The notes beneath the pieces are model-generated. The model was given only the letters and a program-made list of their open reading frames with translations, had not been told where the DNA came from and did not search any database. The translations under genes were made by a program, and so were the position numbers. Shown piece by piece: positions 1-5,872 of a stretch of 7,758 nt of DNA; position 1 is the first letter of the stretch, and the number at the start of each line of letters is the position of its first letter. The stretch is taken from contig CAJUTM010000044.1 in assembly GCA_910589595.1 (NCBI GenBank), positions 1-7,758 of the forward strand, written 5' to 3'. The DNA is from an uncultured Eubacterium sp. GTDB taxonomy: Bacteria; Bacillota; Clostridia; Lachnospirales; Lachnospiraceae.

Positions 1-1
1 G

Positions 2-91
2 GTCAATGCTGCAAAAGTCAGGAAAAACGACATTGCAGACAGCGAGTTTTGCGAGATGGCGGCGAAAGATTTCTGTAAACAAAAGAAATAA
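2..91 (+). CDS. possible 3' end of an unidentified gene (partial)
   Basis: The reading frame enters from the left window edge and ends at TAA 89-91, two bases before the 86-bp repeat. Only 29 residues are visible. They are hydrophilic and rich in Lys, Asp and Glu, with two Cys, and end in CKQKK. I do not recognise a family. The other two forward frames are also open across most of this stretch, so the choice of frame rests on the charged composition and on the stop falling exactly at the repeat boundary. It would converge on feoB, and no terminator is visible after it. It could be non-coding. Confidence 0.35.
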   Translation, partial: VNAAKVRKNDIADSEFCEMAAKDFCKQKK

Positions 92-92
92 T

Positions 93-178
93 GTATTTTT
101 CGCTGGGAGTGGATACCGGATGAGATACCGCATGATACCCGCTACCCCGAAAAGGGCAAATGATTAAGCGATTACCCT
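93..178 (+). repeat. left copy of an 86-bp inverted repeat
   Basis: This segment is the reverse complement of 7673-7758 with 5 mismatches in 86 positions and no gaps. Both copies have the GTATTTTTCGC end facing outward and the ACCCT/GCCCT end facing inward. Inside, the hexamer GATACC recurs at 112, 124 and 134, at roughly one-helical-turn spacing. The mismatches cluster near 148-156. No open reading frame or long hairpin explains it. It lies between the feoB stop and the partial rightward gene. Confidence 0.9.
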
Positions 179-191
179 GATTGCAGACAGA

Positions 192-207
192 TATAAAATA
201 TTTTATA
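192..207. repeat. 16-bp AT-only palindrome across the feoB stop
   Basis: TATAAAATATTTTATA is a perfect palindrome that includes the feoB stop codon (203-205). It has no loop or GC pairs, so it is a poor intrinsic terminator. I see no better terminator for feoB between here and the left repeat. Confidence 0.4.
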
Positions 208-2221
208 CCACTTTCTTTAATTCGTACTCAGCCTCAAACCGCCTGTTCGTTCTGTAAATCAGAAATACGACAATGGCAGCCATGACAAGTACGGCAGCCA
301 GACCCGCTGCAAAACCCGCTCCGGTATGTCCCGTAGTGATTAACGTACCTATCTGATACACAAGAAATGCAATCGTATATCCCGTTGCAAACTGAAGCGC
401 AATTCCACCCCATAACCACTTTTTACTCTGCATTTCCGAGTTCATCGCCCCCAGCGCCGCAAAGCAGGGAGGCGTAAATAAGTTAAACATCAAATAGGCA
501 AGCGCAGCTACTTTGGTAAGCGCCATCGCGGAAGCAACTACATTTCCGTCCCCAACAAGCGCAAGCTCTTCCGTGTCAATAAAAGCGTTCAATCCATAGC
601 ATACCGCCAGCGTTCCCACTACATTTTCTTTGGCGATAAAACCGGTTACTGCTGCCGCCGCCAACTGCCATGCAAGAACACCAGTGATTGGCACAAGCAG
701 GAAAGCCACCGGCGAGGCAATCGTCGCCAGAATAGAAGTACTTTCCAAGCCCTCTTCGACCACCTGCAGCTTCCAGTTAAACGATTGCATAATCTGTACA
801 AGCGTATTGCAGACAAGAATAATCGTTCCTGCCTTGATAATATATGCCCTGCCCCGGCCAAGCATGGAGATTACTCCCCTCTTAAGACTCGGAAACTTAT
901 ATTCAGGAAGTTCAATAATGAAGAATGATTTTCTGTATTTATAGCCGCTAATGGCTTTTACTAATAAAGCACCCAGCAAAATCAGGATAATTCCCACAAA
1001 GTACATGAGCGTTCCCACCCACGACGCATCAGGGAAAAATGCTCCGACAAACAATGCGATTACGGGTAACTTTGCACCACATGGCATGAACGGCGTCAGC
1101 ATTGCCGTCGCTCTTCTCTCTCTTTCGTTGCGAATGGTACGACATGCCATAACGCCCGGAATAGCACAACCGGTTCCGATTATCATCGGTATTACGGATT
1201 TTCCGGAAAGTCCCACTCTTTTGAGGATGGGGTCGAGAACTACTGTAGCTCTTGCCATATATCCGCAATCTTCCAAAAGAGCAATCAGGAAATACATAAC
1301 CATAACAAGCGGCAGGAAACCGACAACGGCGCCAACACCGCCGATAACGCCGTCCACAAGAAGCGACTGCAAAAACGGATTGGCATTTTCTACAAGCCCC
1401 GCTACCCAGCCCTGAAAAGTTTCAATCCAGCCGGTAAATATTCCTTCCAGCAATTTGCCAAGTCCGAGAGGTCCTTCCGACTGCGAAATATGAAATACGA
1501 GAAACATGACTGCCGCAAAAATAATCAATCCGCATACCGGATGCGTCAGCACTCCATCTATTTTATCCTGTCCGTTTTTCTCTTTTGTCAGTACCTTGCG
1601 TTTCTCAACCGACGCCACAATTGACTTTACAAAATCAAAACGTTTTCTGTCGGCAATTTCAACTTCATTCTTATCATGTAAGTCAATCTTCCCTTCGTCA
1701 TAAGGAGCGTTCTGAACGCTTCCTTTGAGGGCGGCCGCCTTTGCCACCACTTCTTTTAATCCCGCATGATCGGCAGCAACAGATACCGTTTTCATCACCG
1801 GACATCCCAGTCTCTCTGACAAAAGCGCCTCATCTATCTCCGTATCTTTCTTTTCATTGATATCGCTCTTATTCAGAGCCACAACGACCGGAATCCCAAG
1901 CTCTAAAAGCTGCGTGGTAAAAAAGAGGCTGCGGCTCAGGTTCGTGGCATCCACAATATTAATAATAGCATCCGGATTTTCGTTCTTTACATAAGCGCTT
2001 GTAATACTCTCCTCCGATGTAAATGGAGACATGGAGTAGGCCCCCGGCAAATCCACTGCTATCAGCTCTTCCGTTCCATCATAATACGCCCTCTTAATCG
2101 GACTCTCTTTCTTTTCCACGGTAACTCCGGCCCAGTTTCCGACCTTTTCATTTCTTCCGGTCAGGGCATTATACATAGTAGTTTTTCCACTGTTCGGATT
2201 ACCTGTCAATGCAATTCTCAT
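203..2221 (-). CDS. feoB: FeoB ferrous iron transporter, GTPase-coupled
   Basis: FeoB imports Fe(II) across the cytoplasmic membrane. Its cytosolic N-terminal G domain is joined to a polytopic membrane domain. Visible G motifs are G1 GNPNSGKT (residues 7-14), the G2 Thr in VTVEKKE (about 34), G3 DLPG (57-60), G4 NKSD (117-120) and a G5-like SVAA (147-150). The helical linker runs to about 220, with membrane segments from about 226. Two conserved gate repeats follow: GTGCAIPGVMACR (349-361) and TPFMPCGAKLPV (376-387). The TPPCFAAL motif is at 583-590. Length (672 residues) is normal and the gene is intact. The start is fixed by AAGGAGG (bases 2229-2235), 7 nt upstream of ATG. It lies 89 bp downstream of feoA on the same strand. 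A hairpin and a DtxR-box-like palindrome in that gap suggest feoB can be expressed separately from feoA. The family call is certain; the metal is inferred from the family. Confidence 0.97.
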   Translation of the reverse strand: MRIALTGNPNSGKTTMYNALTGRNEKVGNWAGVTVEKKESPIKRAYYDGTEELIAVDLPGAYSMSPFTSEESITSAYVKNENPDAIINIVDATNLSRSLFFTTQLLELGIPVVVALNKSDINEKKDTEIDEALLSERLGCPVMKTVSVAADHAGLKEVVAKAAALKGSVQNAPYDEGKIDLHDKNEVEIADRKRFDFVKSIVASVEKRKVLTKEKNGQDKIDGVLTHPVCGLIIFAAVMFLVFHISQSEGPLGLGKLLEGIFTGWIETFQGWVAGLVENANPFLQSLLVDGVIGGVGAVVGFLPLVMVMYFLIALLEDCGYMARATVVLDPILKRVGLSGKSVIPMIIGTGCAIPGVMACRTIRNERERRATAMLTPFMPCGAKLPVIALFVGAFFPDASWVGTLMYFVGIILILLGALLVKAISGYKYRKSFFIIELPEYKFPSLKRGVISMLGRGRAYIIKAGTIILVCNTLVQIMQSFNWKLQVVEEGLESTSILATIASPVAFLLVPITGVLAWQLAAAAVTGFIAKENVVGTLAVCYGLNAFIDTEELALVGDGNVVASAMALTKVAALAYLMFNLFTPPCFAALGAMNSEMQSKKWLWGGIALQFATGYTIAFLVYQIGTLITTGHTGAGFAAGLAAVLVMAAIVVFLIYRTNRRFEAEYELKKVV

Positions 2222-2252
2222 TTCAAACCCTCCTTGTTTTAGCTTTATTTAA

Positions 2253-2278
2253 CTATGGTTAGCCAAAGCTAACTATAG
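2253..2278. promoter_or_regulatory. DtxR-box-like palindrome upstream of feoB
   Basis: The arms CTAT-n-GTTAGC and GCTAAC-n-ATAG flank a CAAA centre, so 20 of 26 positions are symmetric. The core GGTTAGCC matches the middle of the known DtxR/IdeR box (TTAGGTTAGCCTAACCTAA). On the minus strand TATAGT (2272-2277) could be a -10 element, with a weak GTGATT 17 bp upstream. The site could therefore repress a feoB-specific promoter. Aligned with the site at 2611-2628, both share the pattern AGTTAGnTnTG. That the DtxR-type protein encoded at 2769 binds here is inference. Confidence 0.65.
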
Positions 2279-2283
2279 CGCAT

Positions 2284-2312
2284 AAAAAATAGTGAATCAC
2301 TCACTATTTTTT
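2284..2312 (-). terminator. hairpin after feoA, probable attenuating terminator
   Basis: A perfect 12-bp inverted repeat (AAAAAATAGTGA / TCACTATTTTTT) with a 5-nt loop begins inside the feoA stop codon. In the feoA direction it ends in six T. The stem is AT-rich, so read-through into feoB is likely. That would give more feoA than feoB transcript. Confidence 0.6.
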
Positions 2313-2523
2313 ATATTGAAATAGCTCTCGCTAAATCAGTATCAATGTTATATCTGGCATCCTTGATGGAAACCACACACCCTCCCTTAATGTGAGAAAT
2401 TACCGTAATCGGTTCTCCGCTATAACAGCCAAGGGAAAACAGGAATCCCTCTAACTCTTCGTCTTCCGTGGCAATATCTTTTACAATGTACTCTTCTCCA
2501 TCCATTGCCTCTGCCAAGTTCAT
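2311..2523 (-). CDS. feoA: FeoA, SH3-like Feo accessory protein
   Basis: FeoA is a small cytosolic protein needed for Fe(II) uptake through FeoB. It is thought to act on FeoB through an SH3-like beta barrel. The product is 70 residues, within the usual 70-80. The family pattern is present: an N-terminal part ending in EGFLFSLGCYSGEPITVI (about residues 25-42), where the LGCYSGEPITV segment is the classic FeoA turn. It is followed by GGCVVSIKDARYNIDTDLARAISI, the typical end (R-x-x-I-D-x-x-L-A). Start ATG 2521-2523 is preceded by AAAGGAG (2535-2541) at 11 nt. It is the first gene of the feoA-feoB unit, transcribed away from the metalloregulator gene, whose predicted operator overlaps its -10 region. 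Confidence 0.93.
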   Translation of the reverse strand: MNLAEAMDGEEYIVKDIATEDEELEGFLFSLGCYSGEPITVISHIKGGCVVSIKDARYNIDTDLARAISI

Positions 2524-2560
2524 ATCTTATCTCACTCCTTTGCCAAATAATTATGCTTTA

Positions 2561-2592
2561 ATTCCTGAATATCCAGCGCAACATTCAGGAAT
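2561..2592 (-). promoter_or_regulatory. 10-bp inverted repeat in the feoA 5' leader
   Basis: ATTCCTGAAT (2561-2570) and ATTCAGGAAT (2583-2592) are perfect complements with a 12-nt spacer. They lie between the predicted feoA transcription start (about 2606) and the ribosome site (2535-2541). The stem would form at the 5' end of the mRNA and does not cover the ribosome site. It could stabilise the message or be a second operator. Its role is unknown. Confidence 0.5.
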
Positions 2593-2610
2593 AGTTTCTT
2601 TGCTCTAACA

Positions 2611-2641
2611 TTAGTTTAACATAACTAACTTTCGTTGTCAA
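2611..2641 (-). promoter_or_regulatory. feoA promoter with overlapping metalloregulator operator
   Basis: On the minus strand a perfect -35 TTGACA (2636-2641) and an extended -10 TGT-TAAACT (hexamer 2613-2618) are separated by 17 bp. An 18-bp site with perfect 6-bp arms TTAGTT/AACTAA (2611-2628) covers the -10 and part of the spacer, where a bound protein would block RNA polymerase. The arms resemble the outer arms of a DtxR-type box. The divergent regulator gene makes iron-dependent repression the obvious reading. Confidence 0.7.
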
Positions 2642-2683
2642 TACCTAACATGCTCGTCAAATTGCCTGAGTAGAAGGATTTGA

Positions 2684-2712
2684 TTGCGTCTTCATATAAA
2701 TCGTGTTATACT
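2684..2712 (+). promoter_or_regulatory. promoter of the DtxR-family regulator gene
   Basis: TTGCGT (2684-2689), a 17-bp spacer and an extended -10 TGT-TATACT (hexamer 2707-2712) form a sigma-A-type promoter. Because the -10 overlaps the earliest possible GTG codon of the downstream reading frame (2703), that upstream start cannot be the real one. No obvious DtxR-like palindrome overlaps it. Confidence 0.65.
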
Positions 2713-2768
2713 TTTGTAAGAATTATCGCAGGGCTCACACCACAAAAAACAGAAAGGGGATACCGGTT

Positions 2769-3167
2769 GTGAAAAAGAAATACAACGAATCGGAAGAAGA
2801 TTATTTAGAGACAATTTTACTTTTAAGTCATTCCCTGCCTGTCGTGCGTGCTGTCGACATCGCCACGGAAATGGACTTTAAAAAATCAAGCGTCAGTGTC
2901 GCCATGAAAAATCTGCGCGAAAAGGAACATATAACAGTAACCGGCGCCGGTTATATTTATTTAACGGAAACCGGCAGGACAATTGCCGAAAAAGTATATG
3001 AACGGCATCACGTATTGACACAATACCTTATCTCTCTGGGCGTATCCGCTAATCATGCAGAGGAAGACGCCTGCAAAATGGAGCACATCATTAGTGAGGA
3101 AAGTTTCCTCGCACTAAAGGGAGAATGGGAAAAAAGGAAGAAAAAAGAGAGTAATGGAAACCGCTAA
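2769..3167 (+). CDS. DtxR/MntR-family metal-dependent transcriptional regulator
   Basis: This is a 132-residue two-domain regulator of the short, MntR-like type, without the SH3 domain of DtxR/IdeR. The winged helix covers about residues 7-70: the helix-turn-helix is VRAVDIATEMDFKKSSVSVAMKNL (26-49) and the wing includes YIYLTETGR. A dimerisation and metal-binding helix pair follows. Aligned by eye, metal ligands are D11 and E14 (MntR-like SEEDYLET), H81, C102, E105 and H106 (DtxR-like ACKMEH). The DtxR positions E83 and H98 appear as Q and E. The start is GTG 2769: AGGGG sits 9 nt upstream, and the earlier in-frame GTG lies in the promoter. The last eight or so codons are part of the terminator stem. 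Divergence from feoAB and the DtxR-like boxes there point to an Fe(II)-sensing repressor of Feo. Mn(II) sensing is the alternative. Confidence 0.9.
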   Translation: MKKKYNESEEDYLETILLLSHSLPVVRAVDIATEMDFKKSSVSVAMKNLREKEHITVTGAGYIYLTETGRTIAEKVYERHHVLTQYLISLGVSANHAEEDACKMEHIISEESFLALKGEWEKRKKKESNGNR

Positions 3168-3201
3168 AACAATGATAACGGTTTCCATTACTCTCTTTTT
3201 T
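3141..3201. terminator. bidirectional terminator, 23-bp perfect stem
   Basis: Bases 3141-3163 and 3179-3201 are perfect reverse complements with a 15-nt loop. The stem has six A at one end and six T at the other, so it ends transcripts from both the regulator gene (+) and tRNA-Arg (-). The left arm lies inside the regulator's coding sequence and encodes its C-terminal KKESNGNR. Confidence 0.93.
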
Positions 3202-3233
3202 ATGCGGCCGCCTTTGCAGGACAGCCGCTAATC

Positions 3234-3307
3234 CGTACGTGAGAGGATTCGAACCCCCGACACCTTGGTCCGTAGCCAAGTGCTCTATCCAGCTGAGCTA
3301 CACGTAC
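3234..3307 (-). tRNA. tRNA-Arg (anticodon ACG)
   Basis: Read on the minus strand, the 74-nt gene has acceptor arms GTACGTG/CACGTAC, D arm GCTC...GAGC, and anticodon stem CTTGG/CCAAG with loop CTACGGA, giving anticodon ACG. The T loop is TTCGAAT, with a T stem that includes two G-U pairs, and the discriminator is G. The ACG anticodon would normally be edited to ICG and read CGU, CGC and CGA. CCA is not encoded. It stands alone between its own promoter (3320-3348) and the bidirectional terminator. Confidence 0.96.
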
Positions 3308-3319
3308 AACGCATGTATT

Positions 3320-3348
3320 ATATTACTTCATAAAAAACCAAAAGTCAA
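3320..3348 (-). promoter_or_regulatory. tRNA-Arg promoter
   Basis: On the minus strand TTGACT (3343-3348), a 17-bp spacer and TAATAT (3320-3325) give a strong consensus-like promoter. The start point would be about 6 nt before the mature tRNA 5' end at 3307. Confidence 0.75.
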
Positions 3349-3405
3349 GCACTTATTTTGGAAAGTTTTCCCCTATTTGACTTATGCGCAAAATAAATCA
3401 ATAAT

Positions 3406-3425
3406 AATGATTAAATTTAATCATT
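3406..3425. promoter_or_regulatory. 20-bp perfect palindrome at the leuA promoter
   Basis: AATGATTAAATTTAATCATT reads identically on both strands and touches the predicted -35 element of the leuA promoter (3424-3429). The position suits an operator. It does not resemble a CodY box. The fused AraC-type domain of the leuA product is a candidate ligand, but this is inference, and such an AT-rich palindrome could also be an intrinsic DNA feature. Confidence 0.5.
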
Positions 3426-3452
3426 CCCAAAGTGCATCTTTTGTGATATGAT
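3424..3452 (+). promoter_or_regulatory. leuA / T-box leader promoter
   Basis: TTCCCA (3424-3429, 4 of 6 to consensus), a 17-bp spacer and an extended -10 TGA-TATGAT (hexamer 3447-3452) precede the T-box leader. The start point would be near 3459. The weak -35 fits a promoter that may need or respond to a regulator at the adjacent palindrome. Confidence 0.6.
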
Positions 3453-3459
3453 ATAAAAA

Positions 3460-3740
3460 CAGTAAAAGCAGTGACGAGGAATAGTAACGGTTTACCTTCT
3501 CACAGAGAGCTGCCGGTTGGTGCGAGGCAGCAGAAGAGATATCGCGAACTCACCTCCGAGCTATGTGTTCCAACGGAAACCGCGTGTTTCCCAGTAGTTC
3601 ACATCGGTTCCCCACCGTTATTTGGGAAAGGCATGTCAGTGCCTGCGAGAGCGTGTCTGATGACACGAAGTAGAGTGGTACCGCGAAAGTATACTTTCGT
3701 CTCTACAACCACATCGGTTGTGGAGCGGGAGTTTTTTTAT
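3460..3740 (+). promoter_or_regulatory. T-box leader, probably tRNA-Leu-responsive
   Basis: T-box leaders bind a matching uncharged tRNA and then allow transcription into the downstream gene. Visible parts: the GACGAGGAATAGTAA start of stem I; the distal hairpin GCTGCC-GGTTGGTGCGA-GGCAGC (3509-3531) with the AGAGA bulge before it; the likely specifier CTC (Leu, 3549-3551) in GAACTCACC; and the T-box sequence AGAGTGGTACCGCG (3672-3685). In the antiterminator GTAGAG (3670-3675) pairs with CTCTAC (3701-3706), and CGAAAGT pairs with ACTTTCG. The UGGU of the bulge fits a tRNA ending in ACCA, as the tRNA-Leu in this window would after CCA addition. The downstream leuA supports leucine as the sensed amino acid. 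ACC or UCC are less likely specifiers. Confidence 0.93.
3701..3738 (+). terminator. T-box regulated terminator
   Basis: CTCTACAACC (3701-3710) pairs with GGTTGTGGAG (3716-3725) around the loop ACATC, followed by CGGGAG and seven T (3732-3738). The 5' half, CTCTAC, is the same segment needed by the antiterminator, so the two folds exclude each other. Confidence 0.88.
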
Positions 3741-3799
3741 CGTTCAGACCGATTATCTTTATAGCGCACAACAGGCTGTGCAAAAACGGAGGTATGATT

Positions 3800-5788
3800 A
3801 TGAAAAACTTTGAAAAGTATGAAAAGGCATATTTTATGCCGCCTGAATGCACCTATGACTGGGTGAAAAAGGATACGATTGACAAGGCGCCGATTTGGTG
3901 CTCGGTTGACTTAAGAGATGGGAATCAGGCTCTGATAGAGCCGATGGGACTGGAAGAGAAAGTTCAATTTTTCCAGATGTTAGTAGATATCGGTTTTAAG
4001 GAAATAGAGGTTGGCTTTCCCGCTGCGTCCGAGACAGAATACGAATTTATGCGCACGCTGATTGAGCGGGATATGATACCGCAGGATGTAACGGTTCAGG
4101 TGCTGACACAGGCACGCGAGCACATTATCAAAAAAACTTTTGAGGCGGTAAAAGGTGCTCCACACGCTGTCATTCATCTGTACAATTCCACATCGGTATC
4201 CCAGCGCGAGCAGGTATTTAAAAAGAGTAAAGAAGAAATTAAGCAGATTGCCGTTGACGGCGCCATCCTTTTAAAAGAATTAGCGGATGAGACAGACGGA
4301 AGTTTTTCTTTCCAGTACAGTCCGGAAAGTTTTCCGGGGACGGAAGTAGATTATGCCGTCGATGTCTGCAACGCCGTTCTTGATGTCTGGAAGCCAACGG
4401 CTGACAACAAAGCGATTATCAATATTCCGTCTACGGTGGAAAATGCCATGCCGCATGTTTTTGCCACACAGGTGGAATACATTCACAAGCACTTAAAATA
4501 CCGTGACGCCGTGACGCTTTGCCTGCACCCGCACAATGACCGCGGAAGCGGCGTTGCTACCGCTGAACTCGGAGTACTGGCCGGAGCAGAGCGCATTGAG
4601 GGAACACTGTTTGGCAATGGCGAGCGCACCGGAAATGTAGATATCGTCACTCTGGCAATGAATATGTTCACACATGGCGTAGACCCTGAATTGGATTTTT
4701 CCAATATGCCAAAAATCCGCGCCAACTACGAACGCTTTACGGGTATGCATGTCTATGAGCGGCAGCCATACGCCGGAGATTTAGTATTTACCGCTTTTTC
4801 CGGCTCTCATCAGGACGCGATTGCCAAGGGAATGCAGTGGCGTGAAGATAAGAAGCTTAACATTTGGAGCGTACCATATCTGCCTGTTGACCCGAAAGAT
4901 GTAGGGCGCACTTATGACAGCGATGTCATACGCATTAACAGCCAGTCAGGAAAAGGCGGCGTCAATTATATATTAAAACAAAACTTCGGCATTTCTCTTC
5001 CCGATGCTATGCGCGAAGAAGTGGGTTATCTGATGAAACATGTGTCCGACGAAGAGCACAAAGAACTCTCCCCTCAATGGGTTTATGAAATCTTTGAAGA
5101 ACACTATATTACGCCTACTCCTTATTTCCAGATTAGCGAATGCCATTTCAAACAGGTCGACGGCATTATGGCAGAGACAACGATTGTCTGCGGCGACAAA
5201 AAAACAGTAGTAGACGCCAACGGCAACGGACGTCTCGACGCTGTCAGCAATACGATTAAGCAATACTTTGGCATTAGCTACCAGTTATCAAACTATGAGG
5301 AGCATTCCCTCACACAGGGTTCGTCCTCAAAGGCAATCGCATATGTCAATATCACCTGTAACGGTGAAATTTTCTGGGGCGTCGGCATTGACGAGGATAT
5401 TATCAAGGCATCTATTCATGCACTTTGCGTATGCGTCAACAAGCTGCCGGACATAAAAAAAAACGAGGTCTGTAAAGACGAACGGCTGATGGATATGATT
5501 AATTTTATGCAGGCCAATTATCAGACGATAACACTTCCGGATATGGCGGCACAGTTTCATTTGAGCGAACCGTATATCAGCAAGTATATCCGCGAAAAAT
5601 CCGAAAAGACGTTTGGCGAACATCTGACGAATATACGAATGAAAAAGGCGAGAACGCTTCTCAAAAACGGAAATATGACGGTGGAAAACATTGCTCTCTC
5701 CGTCGGCTATCAGACAGTAGAGCATTTCAGCCGCACATTCCGCAAATTGTATGACATGACACCAATCCAGTATCGCAATGAAAAGTAA
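3800..5788 (+). CDS. leuA: 2-isopropylmalate synthase fused to a C-terminal AraC-type DNA-binding domain
   Basis: The first step of leucine synthesis joins acetyl-CoA and 2-ketoisovalerate. Residues 1-550 are a full long-type LeuA: DLRDGNQ (37-43; R39, D40), YSPE (173-176), metal ligands H243 and H245 in CLHPHNDRG, FGNGERTGN (271-279), SGSHQD (334-339; H337) and GRTYDS with Y372. The leucine-binding regulatory domain (about 445-550) ends in WGVGIDEDIIKASIHAL. Its usual GSDAQA-type motif reads GSSSKA (507-512), so feedback sensitivity is uncertain. Residues about 560-660 are an AraC/XylS domain with two helix-turn-helices: LPDMAAQFHLSEPYISKYI (579-597) and VENIALSVGYQTVEHFSRTF (628-647), then TPIQYR. 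The total is 662 residues against about 560 for the family. GGAGG (3788-3792) is 7 nt before ATG 3800 but only 1 nt from ATG 3794, so 3800 is the start. An A9 run (5455-5463) sits at the domain junction. A T-box controls it upstream; no other leu genes are in the window. Confidence 0.93.
   Translation: MKNFEKYEKAYFMPPECTYDWVKKDTIDKAPIWCSVDLRDGNQALIEPMGLEEKVQFFQMLVDIGFKEIEVGFPAASETEYEFMRTLIERDMIPQDVTVQVLTQAREHIIKKTFEAVKGAPHAVIHLYNSTSVSQREQVFKKSKEEIKQIAVDGAILLKELADETDGSFSFQYSPESFPGTEVDYAVDVCNAVLDVWKPTADNKAIINIPSTVENAMPHVFATQVEYIHKHLKYRDAVTLCLHPHNDRGSGVATAELGVLAGAERIEGTLFGNGERTGNVDIVTLAMNMFTHGVDPELDFSNMPKIRANYERFTGMHVYERQPYAGDLVFTAFSGSHQDAIAKGMQWREDKKLNIWSVPYLPVDPKDVGRTYDSDVIRINSQSGKGGVNYILKQNFGISLPDAMREEVGYLMKHVSDEEHKELSPQWVYEIFEEHYITPTPYFQISECHFKQVDGIMAETTIVCGDKKTVVDANGNGRLDAVSNTIKQYFGISYQLSNYEEHSLTQGSSSKAIAYVNITCNGEIFWGVGIDEDIIKASIHALCVCVNKLPDIKKNEVCKDERLMDMINFMQANYQTITLPDMAAQFHLSEPYISKYIREKSEKTFGEHLTNIRMKKARTLLKNGNMTVENIALSVGYQTVEHFSRTFRKLYDMTPIQYRNEK
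5455..5463 (+). other. A9 slippery tract at the LeuA-AraC junction
   Basis: Nine consecutive A fall in codons 552-555, right after the last LeuA residues (VNKLPD). A -1 shift, or one extra A in the mRNA, reaches TAA 5473-5475 and gives a 558-residue LeuA. A +1 shift reaches TGA 5487-5489. Runs of nine or more A are known sites of transcriptional slippage in bacteria. No clear stimulating ribosome-site-like sequence or strong hairpin flanks it. Confidence 0.5.
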
Positions 5789-5811
5789 CCGTTTTTTATA
5801 AAAAAATAGAT

Positions 5812-5861
5812 GGGGAACTGCACGACAAAACATTTAAAGTCCGCAGTTCCCCGTTTATTTT
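5812..5861. terminator. bidirectional terminator between leuA and the GH18 gene
   Basis: GGGGAACTGC (5812-5821) and GCAGTTCCCC (5843-5852) form a perfect 10-bp stem with a 21-nt loop. A short GAC/GTC pairing extends inside the loop. TTTATTTTT follows on the plus strand. On the minus strand the stem is followed by a T-rich stretch with seven T in a row. It serves both convergent genes. Confidence 0.9.
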
Positions 5862-5872
5862 TCCACTATCCG

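Noticed and set aside
93..178. Possible integrative-element att site or insertion-sequence terminal repeat
   Set aside because: No integrase or transposase lies between the copies, target duplications are not visible, and the enclosed genes are housekeeping in type.
951..1415. 154-residue plus-strand frame inside feoB
   Set aside because: It is antisense to the conserved FeoB membrane domain, whose motifs are intact on the other strand.
3204..3217. GCGGCCGCCTTTGC shared with 1731-1744 in feoB
   Set aside because: A 14-base match has a fair chance of arising at random in this length, and the flanks do not match.
3471..3764. 97-residue forward open reading frame
   Set aside because: It lies entirely on the T-box leader, whose RNA motifs explain the sequence. 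The peptide is not protein-like and there is no ribosome site.
5327..5833. 168-residue minus-strand frame opposite the end of leuA
   Set aside because: It is a shadow of the LeuA-AraC coding strand, runs across the bidirectional terminator and has no recognisable domain.
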